Below, piece after piece: positions 1 to 9,214 of a DNA stretch of 20,545 nucleotides. Each line of letters opens with the position of its first letter. Position 1 is the stretch's first letter. Source of the stretch: a virus; IMG/VR virus record IMGVR_UViG_3300004770_000143, positions 1-20,545 of that record. One strand, given 5' to 3'. The translations under genes and the position numbers were made by a program. A model generated the notes under the pieces. It had not been told where the DNA came from. It made no database searches and was given only the letters and a program-made list of their open reading frames with translations.

Positions 1-1016
1 CTGGTTCGCAAGGCGACCATGGTGATTTTGGTTATACTGGTTCTAAAGGTGATCAAGGTGATCCCGGCGAATATGCAGCATTAGGATATACTGGTTCACA
101 AGGTGATCAAGGTGTTGTTGGTTATGTTGGATCACAAGGTATTGCTGGTGAATATGCAGCACTAGGATATGCTGGTTCGCAGGGCAATATTGGTTACTCT
201 GGTTCACAAGGTGAGCAAGGTATTCCCGGTGCATTTGCAGCAATTGGTTATTCAGGTTCTATAGGAGCTGGATATACTGGTTCTATTGGATATGTAGGAT
301 CAAAGGGTGATCAAGGTGATCCCGGCGAATATGCTGCATTAGGATATACTGGTTCGGCTGGTCTTGATGGTGCAGCTGCTTATGTTGGATACGTTGGTTC
401 TCAAGGATTTGATGGATCACAGGGATTAAGAGGACCAAAAGGTGATCAGGGTGATCCCGGCGAATATGCTGCATTAGGATATACTGGTTCACAAGGTGAT
501 CAAGGATATGCTGGTTCTCAGGGTGATCAAGGTATTCCCGGTGAATATGCAGCACTGGGTTATACTGGCTCACAAGGCAATCAAGGCATTATTGGTTATG
601 ATGGTTCAAATGGTTATACTGGTTCATTAGGATATGATGGATCACAAGGAATTATTGGATATGTTGGATCACAAGGTATTCCCGGCGAATATGCAGCACT
701 AGGTTATACAGGTTCGGTTGGAGCTGGATATACTGGTTCACAAGGCATTGGGTATTCTGGTTCACAAGGAATTATTGGTTATGTTGGGTCTGGTGGAACT
801 GGTGGATTTTCAAATGGTCAATCTATTTCTGTAAATAATTTTATTATTGCTGGTTCATTTACAGCAAACAATAGTACAGGAACAAATGGGCAAGTATTGA
901 CTACTACTGGTTCTAATGTTTATTGGTCTACTGTTGGTTCATATTTTAATTTAGATGGTGGGGATCCAACAACAAATTATGGCGGAATAAATCCGATAGA
1001 TGCTGGTGGTGTTTAA
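1..1016 (+). CDS. Collagen-like phage tail fibre protein, 3' part only
   Basis: This is the C-terminal part of a fibre gene that begins before the window; codons are read from base 3 and the stop is TAA at 1014-1016. The visible ~337 residues are mostly collagen-type triplets (G-S-Q, G-Y-T, G-D-Q) with a recurrent unit reading GDQGDPGEYAALGYTGSQ, in which the EYAAL segment breaks the Gly-every-third-residue rule. From about base 790 the triplets end and a globular-type segment follows (GGFSNGQSISVNN, then GQVLTTTGSNVYW). It closes with DGGDPTTNYGGINPIDAGGV, which looks like a terminal motif I associate with phage structural proteins. The segment after the collagen run is closely similar to residues ~1669-1716 of the next gene. 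Proteins of this type form trimeric shafts on virions; the role in tail fibre or fibritin-like structures is inferred. Confidence 0.85.
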   Translation, partial: GSQGDHGDFGYTGSKGDQGDPGEYAALGYTGSQGDQGVVGYVGSQGIAGEYAALGYAGSQGNIGYSGSQGEQGIPGAFAAIGYSGSIGAGYTGSIGYVGSKGDQGDPGEYAALGYTGSAGLDGAAAYVGYVGSQGFDGSQGLRGPKGDQGDPGEYAALGYTGSQGDQGYAGSQGDQGIPGEYAALGYTGSQGNQGIIGYDGSNGYTGSLGYDGSQGIIGYVGSQGIPGEYAALGYTGSVGAGYTGSQGIGYSGSQGIIGYVGSGGTGGFSNGQSISVNNFIIAGSFTANNSTGTNGQVLTTTGSNVYWSTVGSYFNLDGGDPTTNYGGINPIDAGGV

Positions 1017-1025
1017 AAACCTGAT

Positions 1026-1033
1026 TATAAATA
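1026..1033 (+). promoter_or_regulatory. T4-type late promoter box TATAAATA
   Basis: An exact TATAAATA octamer lies 24 bases ahead of the giant fibre start codon, in the 41-base gap after the previous stop. In T4-like phages this box is recognised by the phage late sigma factor (gp55) and needs no -35 element. The following bases (TAGTAT) recur after a weaker box near 11542. Confidence 0.7.
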
Positions 1034-1057
1034 TAGTATCAATTTATGGGTAAATAA

Positions 1058-4000
1058 ATGGCAATTCAAATACAATTACGAAGAGGTACTTCTGCTCAAT
1101 GGGCTGCAGCTAATACAATATTAGCACTTGCAGAATTGGCGATTGAAATAGATACTTCTTTATTTAAAGTTGGTGATGGTTTAACACATTGGTCTGATCT
1201 TCCTTATGGAGGTATACGTGGTTATACTGGATCACAAAGTACTGTCATAGGTTATACAGGATCAAGAGCATATACTGGTTCACAAGGATATACTGGTTCG
1301 TATGGTCCTATAGCTGGTTCTGATTCTCAAGTTGTATTTAATAATAATGGTGTTGCTAATGGTAGCCCCGGTTTTACTTTCAATTCATCAAGCAATACAC
1401 TAACTGTATCAAATACAGTATCATCCACAAGTTATATTTTATCTGCAAATCTTACAAATAATAATTCACAAATAACCGGTCCAACTATAGGATTGGGATA
1501 TGGCGTCAATACTTTGCAAAATGGACCTGGAACATATCCATGGTTTTTTCCACAAGGTAGTCCTTATGCTACACCACAAACTTTCTTTTTTGCAAACAGT
1601 TCACAAATACAATTAGGCAACAACTCATCTTACTTTAATCTTACTTCTAGCAAATTAGAATTTCTCGATATAAATGGAAATCCAGCTGGTACATTAAAAG
1701 TAAATGAAATATATGCCAATAATCAACTTGGAACATCTGCACAAATACTAACATCAAATTCTACTGGTGGAATATATTGGAATTCTTCTTTTGCTGGAAC
1801 CGCTAACAATACTCTTTATGTTGGCTCTGTTTCAGCTGCAAATGTTGTTTCAAATTCACAACTGTCTGGTAATCTAGCATATTATACCAACACTACTTTA
1901 TTAACAGCTAATTTAAATACTACATATGCTAATTCTGTTCTTTACACAGATACTAAGATTGGATTAGTAAATACTTATATATCAACAAGTGTAGCAACTT
2001 CTTATTTAAATTCCGTAAATCATACAGACACTGTTATTGGTTATGTAAATACTGCAATAACTGCAAATGCATCTGCAGCATATTCTAACTCTGTATATCA
2101 TACTGATACTGTTATTGGTTTAGTCAATACTGCAATAACTGCAAATGTATCAGCTGCTTACAGTAATTCAGTAAATCATACAGACACTGTTATTGGTTAT
2201 GTAAATACTGCAATAACTGCAAATGCAAGTTCAGCATATAGCAATTCAGTCTATCATACTGATACTGTTATTGGTTTAGTCAATACTGCAATCACTGCAA
2301 ATTCTGCTACTGCTTATTCAAATGCAGTCTATCACACCGACACAGTAATTGGTTTAGTCAATACTGCAATCACTGCAAACGCATCATCTGCTTATAGTAA
2401 TTCGGTTTATCATACTGATACAGTAATTGGTTTAGTCAATACTGCAATAACTGCAAACGCATCTGCAGCATATTCAAACTCTGTTGCTCACACAGACACT
2501 GTAATTGGTTTAGTCAATACTGCAATCACTGCTAATGCAAGTTCAGCGTACAGCAATTCAGTCTATCATACTGATACAGTAATAGGGTTAGTCAATACTG
2601 CTATTACATCAAATTCTTCTACTGCATACAGTAATTCTGTTCTTTACACAGATACTAAGATTAGTTTAGTCAATACTGCAATAACTGCAAACGCATCTGC
2701 AGCATATTCAAACTCTGTTGCTCACACGGACACAGTAATTGGTCTTGTAAATACAGCAATAACTGCAAATGCATCTGCAGCGTATAGCAATTCAGTCTAT
2801 CATACTGATACAGTAATTGGACTTGTAAATACAGCAATAACTGCAAATGCATCTGCAGCATATTCTAATGCAGTATTGTATGTCAGCAATCAATTCTATG
2901 TAAATACTTCACAACTATCAAGTAATCTTTCAAATTATCAAACAACTGCTGGTCTTTCTGGTAACGTTGCTTTACTTTCTGCTAATAATGCATCTTATCT
3001 TGGTGGTGTTGCTGCAGCATCTTATATTAATACGTCTGGTTCTTATACAATAACTGGTGTTCATACTCATAATGCAAATCTTATTGTTAATGGTGTTCTT
3101 GCTGTAAATAATGAAATTGTTTCTGGAAATGGGTTCTATTCAAATTCAACTTTTGCTGGTTCTCCTGTTTACGGAGATGGCATTGTTATGGATTATATTA
3201 CTGGAAATGGTAGAATATCTGTTGGATCAGCTGATGGTTTGACATTATATACTGGTGGTGTTGCTAATATTGTTATGGCAATTGCTAATACTACAGGATT
3301 ATACGTTAATGGCGTTGTTAATGCAACTTCATTTACTGGAACAGCCAATAATACTTTGTTTGTTGGTGCGGTTTCGGCTGCAAATGTTGTTTCTAACGCA
3401 CAATTAATTGCAAATTTAGCAAATTATCAAACAATATCTGGTCTTTCATCTAGTGTATCAAATTTAACTTCTAATAATACAGCATATGTTGGCGATGTTT
3501 CAGCTGCAAATGTTGTTTCTAACTCACAGTTACAAGCAAATCTTGCAAATTATGCTGCTCTTTCTGGTGCAACATATGGCGGTGCAGTAGTTATTAATAA
3601 TAATCTTACTGTTTCTGGAAATGTTTCCATAGGTGGCAACTTAACATTTACTGGAAATACTTTTATTATTGGTGCAAACAATCTTATTGTTCAAGACGCT
3701 GTTATAAGTCTTCATACTGCAGCAAATCTTGCTCCTCTTACAGGAAATGATGGAAGATTAGTTGGTACTGCTTTCCATTATTTTGATACACAAGATAGAC
3801 AAGCTTTGCTTGTTATAAATCCAGCAAATTCTGTTTTAACTTATTATAACAATTCGACAGATGCTGCAGCCGGAGACCCTGCTGGTCTTACACTTGGTAT
3901 TATTCAAGCAAATAGTTTTATTGCTGGTAACTCTACAATATTTACTACAACAACTTCGACTAATTATTCTGGAACTGCAAACAATACAACATATGCTTTT

Positions 4001-6553
4001 GGAAAAACTGAAGGCAATCTTAATGTAAATAATTCTACATATGCTTTTGGAAAAACTGAAGGCAATCTTAATGTTAATAATGCAGTAACAGCAAACAATT
4101 CTTCTTATTTGAATAATAAATCAGAAGCTAATTTAAATGTTAATAATGCAGTAACATCTAATAATGCATCTTATTTAAATAATAAATCAGAAGTTAATTT
4201 AAATGTTAATAATGCAGTAACATCTAATAATGCATCTTATCTTGGTGGTGTAGCAGCAAGTTATTATACTAATACTTCTGGTGCATATACTATCACGGGT
4301 GTATATACACATAATGCAAATCTTGTTATAAATTCTGAAATTATTGCTGGTAGTACTTCTGGAAGTGTTGGACAAGTATTAACATCAAACGGAAGTTCTA
4401 ATAAAGTATATTGGTCAACACTTCCTTCTGTTACTGTAAGAAGCACCAATGGTAATGGGGGAGCAGTTAATACTTCTGTTTCTGGAATTACTGGAATTAA
4501 TTTTGATGAATCTACTGGTCTTCATGTAACGGATCAGGGTTCTGGAAATGTATTTGTAAGTCTTGGGTCTGGATATAAGTATATCAATGTCGCTGGTCAA
4601 AGTATAATAACTGCATTTGGTGAAGATACTCTTACAGTTGCAAATGGATACGCAGTCATTCTGACTACTAATAGTATATCAAAAACTTTGACTATTGGTA
4701 CAGATTTATCAAGTTATCAGGCAATATCTGGATTAGCTGGTAATGTTGCTTTACTTTCTGCTAATAATGCATCTTATCTTGGTGGTGTTGCAGCTGCAGC
4801 TTATGTCAATACTTCTGGAACATATACTTTAACTGGAACATATACTTTTAATACTGTTCTTAATACTTCAAATGGTATTCTATCATCAAATTCTATCAAT
4901 GTTGGAACACTTGGTGATGCTGCAAACTTAGTAACAATTTCGCCTTATTATAATATTCCCGGTCAACTTACATCTGCATTTATTGCTCTTGGTGATCCCG
5001 GCGTGAATGGACCCGGTGGTCGTTCAATATATGCTCCACAAGGAAGTATATTTGCAACACAGACTGATTTGTTTTTTGCTAATGCATCACTTCTTCAGAT
5101 GGGCAATAACACTGTATATACAAATCTGACTCCCGGTGGTCTAGCTTTAACTGGTGCTACTTCATCTATAAATCTTGGATCAAATTTTTCAGTTAATAAT
5201 TCAACTATAACATTTACAAATTATAAAATATCTGCAAATGGTTCTTATGGAACTGACACACAAGTATTGAAAGCAAATTCTACTGGTGGTGTATTTTGGG
5301 GAACAGGTATATCAGGATTTACTGGATCACAAGGTAATTTGGGATATACTGGATCACAAGGTAATCAAGGATATGCCGGTTCGCAAGGAACAACAGGATT
5401 TGTCGGATCACAGGGAAATCTTGGTTATGCCGGATCACAAGGCAATTTAGGCTATGCTGGATCAACAGGATTTGTTGGATCACAAGGAACAACTGGATTT
5501 GTTGGATCACAAGGAACAACTGGATTTGTTGGATCACAAGGTAATTTTGGATACGCTGGTTCACAAGGCAATTTAGGCTATGCTGGATCAACAGGATTTG
5601 TTGGATCACAAGGAACAACTGGATTTGTTGGATCACAAGGAACAACAGGTTTTGTTGGTTCGCAAGGAACAACAGGTTTTGTTGGTTCGCAAGGCAATCT
5701 TGGTTATGCAGGATCAGTAGGGTTTGTTGGTTCGCAAGGTTCTCAAGGATATTGGGGTTCAACTGGATTTGTAGGTTCTGCGGGAACAAGTGGTGGAACT
5801 GGATTTACTGGATCACAAGGAACTCAAGGAACAACAGGAAACTCAGGGTTTGTTGGATCACAAGGTGGAACTGGATATACTGGATCACAAGGAAATCTTG
5901 GCTACACAGGATCATTTGGATCGACCGGATATACAGGTTCTGTTGGCGTTGGATATGCTGGTTCTTCTGGTTATACGGGATCAATCGGAACTGGGTATGT
6001 TGGTTCATTAGGTTATTCTGGTTCTATAGGAAATATTGGTTACACAGGATCAGCTGGTTCTGGAACTGGTGGTGGATTTTCAAATGGGCAATCAATATCA
6101 GTAAATAATATTGTTATTACTGGTTCGCTCACTGCTAATAGTTCTAATGGTGTGACTGGTCAGGTATTGACATCTAATGGTAGCGCTACTTATTGGGCGG
6201 CAGCATCTAGTAGCGGTCAGTATACACCGAGAGTATCAAGCACAGCATCTGCTTCTTCTGTTACACCAACCACAGCATCATATGATTTGTATGTATTTAC
6301 AGCATTAGCTGCAACACTGACAATTAATGCTTCAACGTTTTTACCAACTAATGGTACTAAGTTAATGTTTAGAATTAAAGATAACGGTACTGCTCAAACA
6401 CTAACCTGGACAACTACAGGTTCAGGTTCTTTTCGTATTCTTGGTACAACATTACCAACAACAACTACAGTCAATAAAGTAACATATATTGGTTGTGTAT
6501 ATAATTCAGACGAATCTTACTGGGATGTTATCGCAGTTGGAACACAAGCATAA
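1058..6553 (+). CDS. Giant repeat-built tail fibre protein (1831 aa) with Mtd-like N-terminus and collagen-like stalk
   Basis: Domain order is readable directly. Residues 1-50 (IQLRRGTSAQW...FKVGDGLTHWSDLPYGG) match the N-terminal domain seen in major tropism determinant and many phage fibre proteins. Residues ~51-84 are a short GYTGSQ collagen-like run. Residues 296-607 are twelve tandem 26-residue repeats. A middle region reuses modules such as GTANNTLYVGSVSAANVVSN, NNASYLGGVAA and GQVLTSNGS-YW. Residues ~1420-1673 are a long G-x-y collagen-like stalk rich in GSQ. The last ~100 residues (from PRVSSTASASSVTP to WDVIAVGTQA) resemble a C-terminal domain common in phage fibres. The product is very probably a long trimeric host-contact fibre on the virion. 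The start follows a late promoter box; its ribosome binding site is weak (TATGGG). No signal peptide or membrane segment is seen. Confidence 0.9.
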   Translation: MAIQIQLRRGTSAQWAAANTILALAELAIEIDTSLFKVGDGLTHWSDLPYGGIRGYTGSQSTVIGYTGSRAYTGSQGYTGSYGPIAGSDSQVVFNNNGVANGSPGFTFNSSSNTLTVSNTVSSTSYILSANLTNNNSQITGPTIGLGYGVNTLQNGPGTYPWFFPQGSPYATPQTFFFANSSQIQLGNNSSYFNLTSSKLEFLDINGNPAGTLKVNEIYANNQLGTSAQILTSNSTGGIYWNSSFAGTANNTLYVGSVSAANVVSNSQLSGNLAYYTNTTLLTANLNTTYANSVLYTDTKIGLVNTYISTSVATSYLNSVNHTDTVIGYVNTAITANASAAYSNSVYHTDTVIGLVNTAITANVSAAYSNSVNHTDTVIGYVNTAITANASSAYSNSVYHTDTVIGLVNTAITANSATAYSNAVYHTDTVIGLVNTAITANASSAYSNSVYHTDTVIGLVNTAITANASAAYSNSVAHTDTVIGLVNTAITANASSAYSNSVYHTDTVIGLVNTAITSNSSTAYSNSVLYTDTKISLVNTAITANASAAYSNSVAHTDTVIGLVNTAITANASAAYSNSVYHTDTVIGLVNTAITANASAAYSNAVLYVSNQFYVNTSQLSSNLSNYQTTAGLSGNVALLSANNASYLGGVAAASYINTSGSYTITGVHTHNANLIVNGVLAVNNEIVSGNGFYSNSTFAGSPVYGDGIVMDYITGNGRISVGSADGLTLYTGGVANIVMAIANTTGLYVNGVVNATSFTGTANNTLFVGAVSAANVVSNAQLIANLANYQTISGLSSSVSNLTSNNTAYVGDVSAANVVSNSQLQANLANYAALSGATYGGAVVINNNLTVSGNVSIGGNLTFTGNTFIIGANNLIVQDAVISLHTAANLAPLTGNDGRLVGTAFHYFDTQDRQALLVINPANSVLTYYNNSTDAAAGDPAGLTLGIIQANSFIAGNSTIFTTTTSTNYSGTANNTTYAFGKTEGNLNVNNSTYAFGKTEGNLNVNNAVTANNSSYLNNKSEANLNVNNAVTSNNASYLNNKSEVNLNVNNAVTSNNASYLGGVAASYYTNTSGAYTITGVYTHNANLVINSEIIAGSTSGSVGQVLTSNGSSNKVYWSTLPSVTVRSTNGNGGAVNTSVSGITGINFDESTGLHVTDQGSGNVFVSLGSGYKYINVAGQSIITAFGEDTLTVANGYAVILTTNSISKTLTIGTDLSSYQAISGLAGNVALLSANNASYLGGVAAAAYVNTSGTYTLTGTYTFNTVLNTSNGILSSNSINVGTLGDAANLVTISPYYNIPGQLTSAFIALGDPGVNGPGGRSIYAPQGSIFATQTDLFFANASLLQMGNNTVYTNLTPGGLALTGATSSINLGSNFSVNNSTITFTNYKISANGSYGTDTQVLKANSTGGVFWGTGISGFTGSQGNLGYTGSQGNQGYAGSQGTTGFVGSQGNLGYAGSQGNLGYAGSTGFVGSQGTTGFVGSQGTTGFVGSQGNFGYAGSQGNLGYAGSTGFVGSQGTTGFVGSQGTTGFVGSQGTTGFVGSQGNLGYAGSVGFVGSQGSQGYWGSTGFVGSAGTSGGTGFTGSQGTQGTTGNSGFVGSQGGTGYTGSQGNLGYTGSFGSTGYTGSVGVGYAGSSGYTGSIGTGYVGSLGYSGSIGNIGYTGSAGSGTGGGFSNGQSISVNNIVITGSLTANSSNGVTGQVLTSNGSATYWAAASSSGQYTPRVSSTASASSVTPTTASYDLYVFTALAATLTINASTFLPTNGTKLMFRIKDNGTAQTLTWTTTGSGSFRILGTTLPTTTTVNKVTYIGCVYNSDESYWDVIAVGTQA
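1943..2878 (+). repeat. Twelve in-frame tandem 78-bp repeats in the giant fibre gene
   Basis: Exactly 936 bases divide into twelve 78-base units encoding 26 residues of the form HTDTVIGLVNTAITANASAA followed by YSNSVY. Units 1 and 10 start YTDTK instead of HTDTV. Units 2 and 4 share a near-identical stretch of over 50 bases (starting at 2021 and 2177), and units 1 and 10 share the bases just before and into TACACAGATACT. The array therefore appears to have been shuffled by recombination rather than grown only by neighbour duplication. Confidence 0.9.
3985..4245 (+). repeat. Short duplicated modules in the giant fibre gene
   Basis: A 16-residue unit (TYAFGKTEGNLNVNN with one preceding residue) occurs twice in tandem, followed by two 22-residue units of the form AVTSNNASYLNNKSEVNLNVNN and a third start that switches into SYLGGVAA. 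The SYLGGVAA module itself recurs around 2990 and 4770, each time leading into a Y-x-NTSG-x-YT-x-TG stretch. The pattern is modular duplication in a fibre shaft. Confidence 0.8.
5315..6076 (+). repeat. Collagen-like G-x-y repeat block in the giant fibre gene
   Basis: About 250 residues have glycine at almost every third position, dominated by GSQ, GYT, GYA, GFV and GTT triplets. Many 18-27 base stretches are repeated exactly, for example the unit encoding GTTGFVGSQ, which occurs seven or so times. The regular pattern also leaves spurious open frames on both strands. Confidence 0.9.
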
Positions 6554-6569
6554 AATAGGAGTATACATT

Positions 6570-6803
6570 ATGGCTATTACAAATCTTATTTCTGATAATT
6601 TTGAAATGTCGCAACCAGATGGTAGTTTTAGATTTACATGTTCAATTCTTATGCCCGCCGATGAGTATAATTCATATACACCTGAACAAATTCAACAAAT
6701 GAAACAGGACAGGTATGATAAGTGGTACGCCTTTGTAATTGCTGCTAGTCAAGTAGTAGATGATACTGATACTACGTCAAATACTGATACGAGTACAGCT
6801 TAA
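6570..6803 (+). CDS. Small conserved-looking protein between two fibre genes (77 aa), function unknown
   Basis: The start at 6570 is chosen because AGGAG lies at 6557-6561, eight bases upstream; an in-frame ATG at 6489 would overlap the fibre gene by 65 bases and has no such site. The product begins MAITNLISDNFEMSQPDGSF and is acidic and Thr/Asp-rich at its end (DDTDTTSNTDTSTA). The segment MPADEYNSYTPEQIQQMKQD with RYDKWYAF looks like a short helical domain. It sits between two fibre genes and its stop overlaps the next start (TAATG). That position would suit a fibre accessory or assembly factor, but no family was recognised and this is only positional inference. Confidence 0.75.
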   Translation: MAITNLISDNFEMSQPDGSFRFTCSILMPADEYNSYTPEQIQQMKQDRYDKWYAFVIAASQVVDDTDTTSNTDTSTA

Positions 6804-9211
6804 TGGCAACAAAGTATTGGCGTTTAACTACTGGTGGAGTTTTTCTTACAGCAGCTAATTGGTCTTTGTCATCAGGCGGGCCAGCAAATACTACTGCACC
6901 AACAACTGGCGATACATTAATTTTTGATCGAGCATCAACTTATACTGTTACTTTAGGTGCTACATTTACTGCACCATCTTGTACGATTAATGTTAATGCT
7001 GGTTCTGTTACTTTTAGTTTAGGTACATATTCTCTTACAATTGGTACAGTAACAAATAGCGGTACAGTGACATTTGCTTCAGGTAGTAGTGGCGCATCGT
7101 TATTTAATACTTTTACAAATAATGGTACATGTACCTTTTCTGGCGCTAGTACTAGCGTCAATCATCTTTCTGGTTATCAATCTGGCGGTTCTTTTTACAA
7201 TTATGGTACTTTAAATATAACTCAAACTGCTGGCGTAAATGCAATAACGTATGGTGGTTCTTTTTATAATTATAGCGGAGCTTCTACAACAGTATCTGGC
7301 ATAGGAATGTATTGCTCTGGTAATTTTATAAATCAGGGTTCATTATCTTTTAACGCAGCACAATTTGTACTTGGTTATAATAATGGTGCAACATATTCAG
7401 GTGGCGCAAGTTCTTACAATGTTCAAACGAACGGAGCAACAATAACTGTAAGTAGTTTCTGTTATTTGTATTCCGGAACCACAACAAATAATTCTACATT
7501 TACGTTATTAGATTCTCTTACAATTGGTGGGAGTTTACAAATATATGCTGGTTATTTAAATTTAAATGGTCAAACAGTATCATGCTCAGCTTTTTCTGCA
7601 GGTGCTGCAAATCCTAAAGGCATGACATTAAACGGTGGTAGTATTTATGCGACTGGTACAACACCATTTAATAATAGTGCTACTGCATATTTTACTGTAA
7701 CAGCTGGAACAGGTACGTGTTATTATATAACTACAAACTCTTCTGCCAAAACATTCTTAACTGGTTCGAGTAATGGTGGTTGGGTTTATCCATGGATATT
7801 ATTAAACTCTGGCGGAACATTAACATTAAGCGGCAATTATGCAGTAACATTTGGTGGGTTTCAATCTTCTGGAACAGCTACAATAACATTTACACAAGGA
7901 GCCAGCTATTATCTATCTAATCCTGGAAAAATTGGAGATGGATCAAATTATTTAACTCTTTCGGGAGGAACAAACGCTGCAAATGTCTCATCTATTGTTT
8001 GGACTGGATCTGGTAATCCAGCTGGTGGATTAGGAGCATTAACTATATCTAACATATCATTTGGCAACTTGCCAGATACAACTAATGGTTCTACTCCATT
8101 TATATGGAAACTTGGTTCTGGTTCAACTAATGCGGGAGGGATGAGTGGAGGTGCGTTTATTGATCATAATCAAGATGCATATTTAATAACAAATACTGGC
8201 TTAACTTCATGGACGTTACCTTCTAACTGGAATCCAAATAACAATCAAATTTATTTGATTGGTGGTGGTGGTGGAGGAGGAGGTGGTGTTGGTGTCGGAA
8301 CACCACTTCGTCATAACGGTGGTGGAGGAGGTGGTGGTGGATATACCTTAGTATCAAATTATTCAGGAACAGCTGGGTCGTCTGTTGCTATTACAATAGG
8401 TAGTGGCGGTAGTGGGGGATTAAGTGGACCTGGTTCTGCTGGTGGTTCAACTACTTGGGCTTCAGGCGCTTACGTTGCTGGTGGCGGCGGCGGTGGCAGT
8501 TATTCTTCAGGTTCTGGTGGTAGCGGTGGAACAGGAACATATACAGGTGGAACAGGTGGCGCTGTTGGTTCATCAATTAGTGCATCTTACGCTGCTGCTG
8601 GCGCAGGTGGTGGCGGTGCTGCTGGTCCACGTGGAAATGGTGGTAATGGTAGTTATAATGTTAATAATAACACTGCTACTGCTGGTGGTGGTGGTGGTGG
8701 TGGAAATGGTGGTGGCGCTTCCGCCAGCAATGCAACTAGTGCAACAGCGGCTGCTGGTGGTAATGGATGGTTAGGTTCGGGTGGTGGTGCTGTTGCTACT
8801 TCTGGCATAAATGGCGGCGGTGGTGGTGGTAGTAATGTTGCTGGTGTTGGTGGTGCAGGTTCAGAAGGTACAGAAATATTAGGTGTTGCTGGTAGTGCTG
8901 GCGGCGCTGGTGGTAGTTACGCTTCATCATCGACAAATAGATCTGGAACCATTGGGGGTGGCGGTGGTGCCGGAGCAGCTAGTTATACCAGTAATCAAAC
9001 TGGCGGCAATGGCGGCCAAGGTCTTATAGTTATTCTCAATACTTATATTGCTTCAGGAACATTATTATCTACATATTGTACTGGCTTTGATTTGTATGGA
9101 ACTTATGCTGATGGTGCTGGTGGCACATATAATGCATTGATAGCATATAATAGTGCAACTTGTGGTTATGCTGCTGCTGGTGGTTCTTCAAATTTCTTTA
9201 ACTTTTTCTAA
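6803..9211 (+). CDS. Tail fibre / adhesin-like protein with beta-repeat N-half and glycine-rich domain (802 aa)
   Basis: Residues 1 to ~485 are Ser/Thr/Gly-rich short beta-strand repeats (GGSFYNYGTLNITQT, NNGTCTFSG, NTFTNNGT), of the kind that form beta-helices or stacked beta-sheets. Residues ~487-742 are strongly glycine-rich with runs of up to nine Gly and the pattern GGGGGGY...VAITIGSGGSGG, typical of a glycine-rich domain found in phage fibre proteins; the block ends GGNGGQGLIVIL. The last ~50 residues are aromatic and end SNFFNFF. In the Salmonella phage S16 adhesin gp38, glycine-rich stretches pack as polyglycine-II helices that carry receptor-binding loops; a similar role is inferred here. 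The start overlaps the previous stop (TAATG), suggesting translational coupling. No catalytic motif is seen. Confidence 0.85.
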   Translation: MATKYWRLTTGGVFLTAANWSLSSGGPANTTAPTTGDTLIFDRASTYTVTLGATFTAPSCTINVNAGSVTFSLGTYSLTIGTVTNSGTVTFASGSSGASLFNTFTNNGTCTFSGASTSVNHLSGYQSGGSFYNYGTLNITQTAGVNAITYGGSFYNYSGASTTVSGIGMYCSGNFINQGSLSFNAAQFVLGYNNGATYSGGASSYNVQTNGATITVSSFCYLYSGTTTNNSTFTLLDSLTIGGSLQIYAGYLNLNGQTVSCSAFSAGAANPKGMTLNGGSIYATGTTPFNNSATAYFTVTAGTGTCYYITTNSSAKTFLTGSSNGGWVYPWILLNSGGTLTLSGNYAVTFGGFQSSGTATITFTQGASYYLSNPGKIGDGSNYLTLSGGTNAANVSSIVWTGSGNPAGGLGALTISNISFGNLPDTTNGSTPFIWKLGSGSTNAGGMSGGAFIDHNQDAYLITNTGLTSWTLPSNWNPNNNQIYLIGGGGGGGGGVGVGTPLRHNGGGGGGGGYTLVSNYSGTAGSSVAITIGSGGSGGLSGPGSAGGSTTWASGAYVAGGGGGGSYSSGSGGSGGTGTYTGGTGGAVGSSISASYAAAGAGGGGAAGPRGNGGNGSYNVNNNTATAGGGGGGGNGGGASASNATSATAAAGGNGWLGSGGGAVATSGINGGGGGGSNVAGVGGAGSEGTEILGVAGSAGGAGGSYASSSTNRSGTIGGGGGAGAASYTSNQTGGNGGQGLIVILNTYIASGTLLSTYCTGFDLYGTYADGAGGTYNALIAYNSATCGYAAAGGSSNFFNFF

Positions 9212-9214
9212 TTA

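Noticed and set aside
43-573. Minus-strand frames opposite the first fibre gene
   Set aside because: They show the same repeat artefact (HRRDHLDHL-type runs) and no start signal.
1943-2878. A CRISPR-like regular array
   Set aside because: The period is constant, but the whole unit is coding, in frame, and has no distinct spacer between short repeats.
5319-5789. A 156-codon open frame on the minus strand
   Set aside because: It lies exactly opposite the collagen-like repeat; the repetitive GGA-TCA-CAA pattern has no stops in several frames, and the translation (LVIQQIQLFLVIQQ...) is a repeat artefact.
5752-6108. Overlapping + strand frames of 118 and 73 codons in the collagen-like stalk
   Set aside because: They are other frames of the same triplet repeat, with Trp/Arg/Ile- or Leu-rich low-complexity translations and no ribosome binding site.
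6489-6569. An earlier start for the 77-residue gene
   Set aside because: It overlaps the fibre gene, and the AGGAG site supports the start at 6570.
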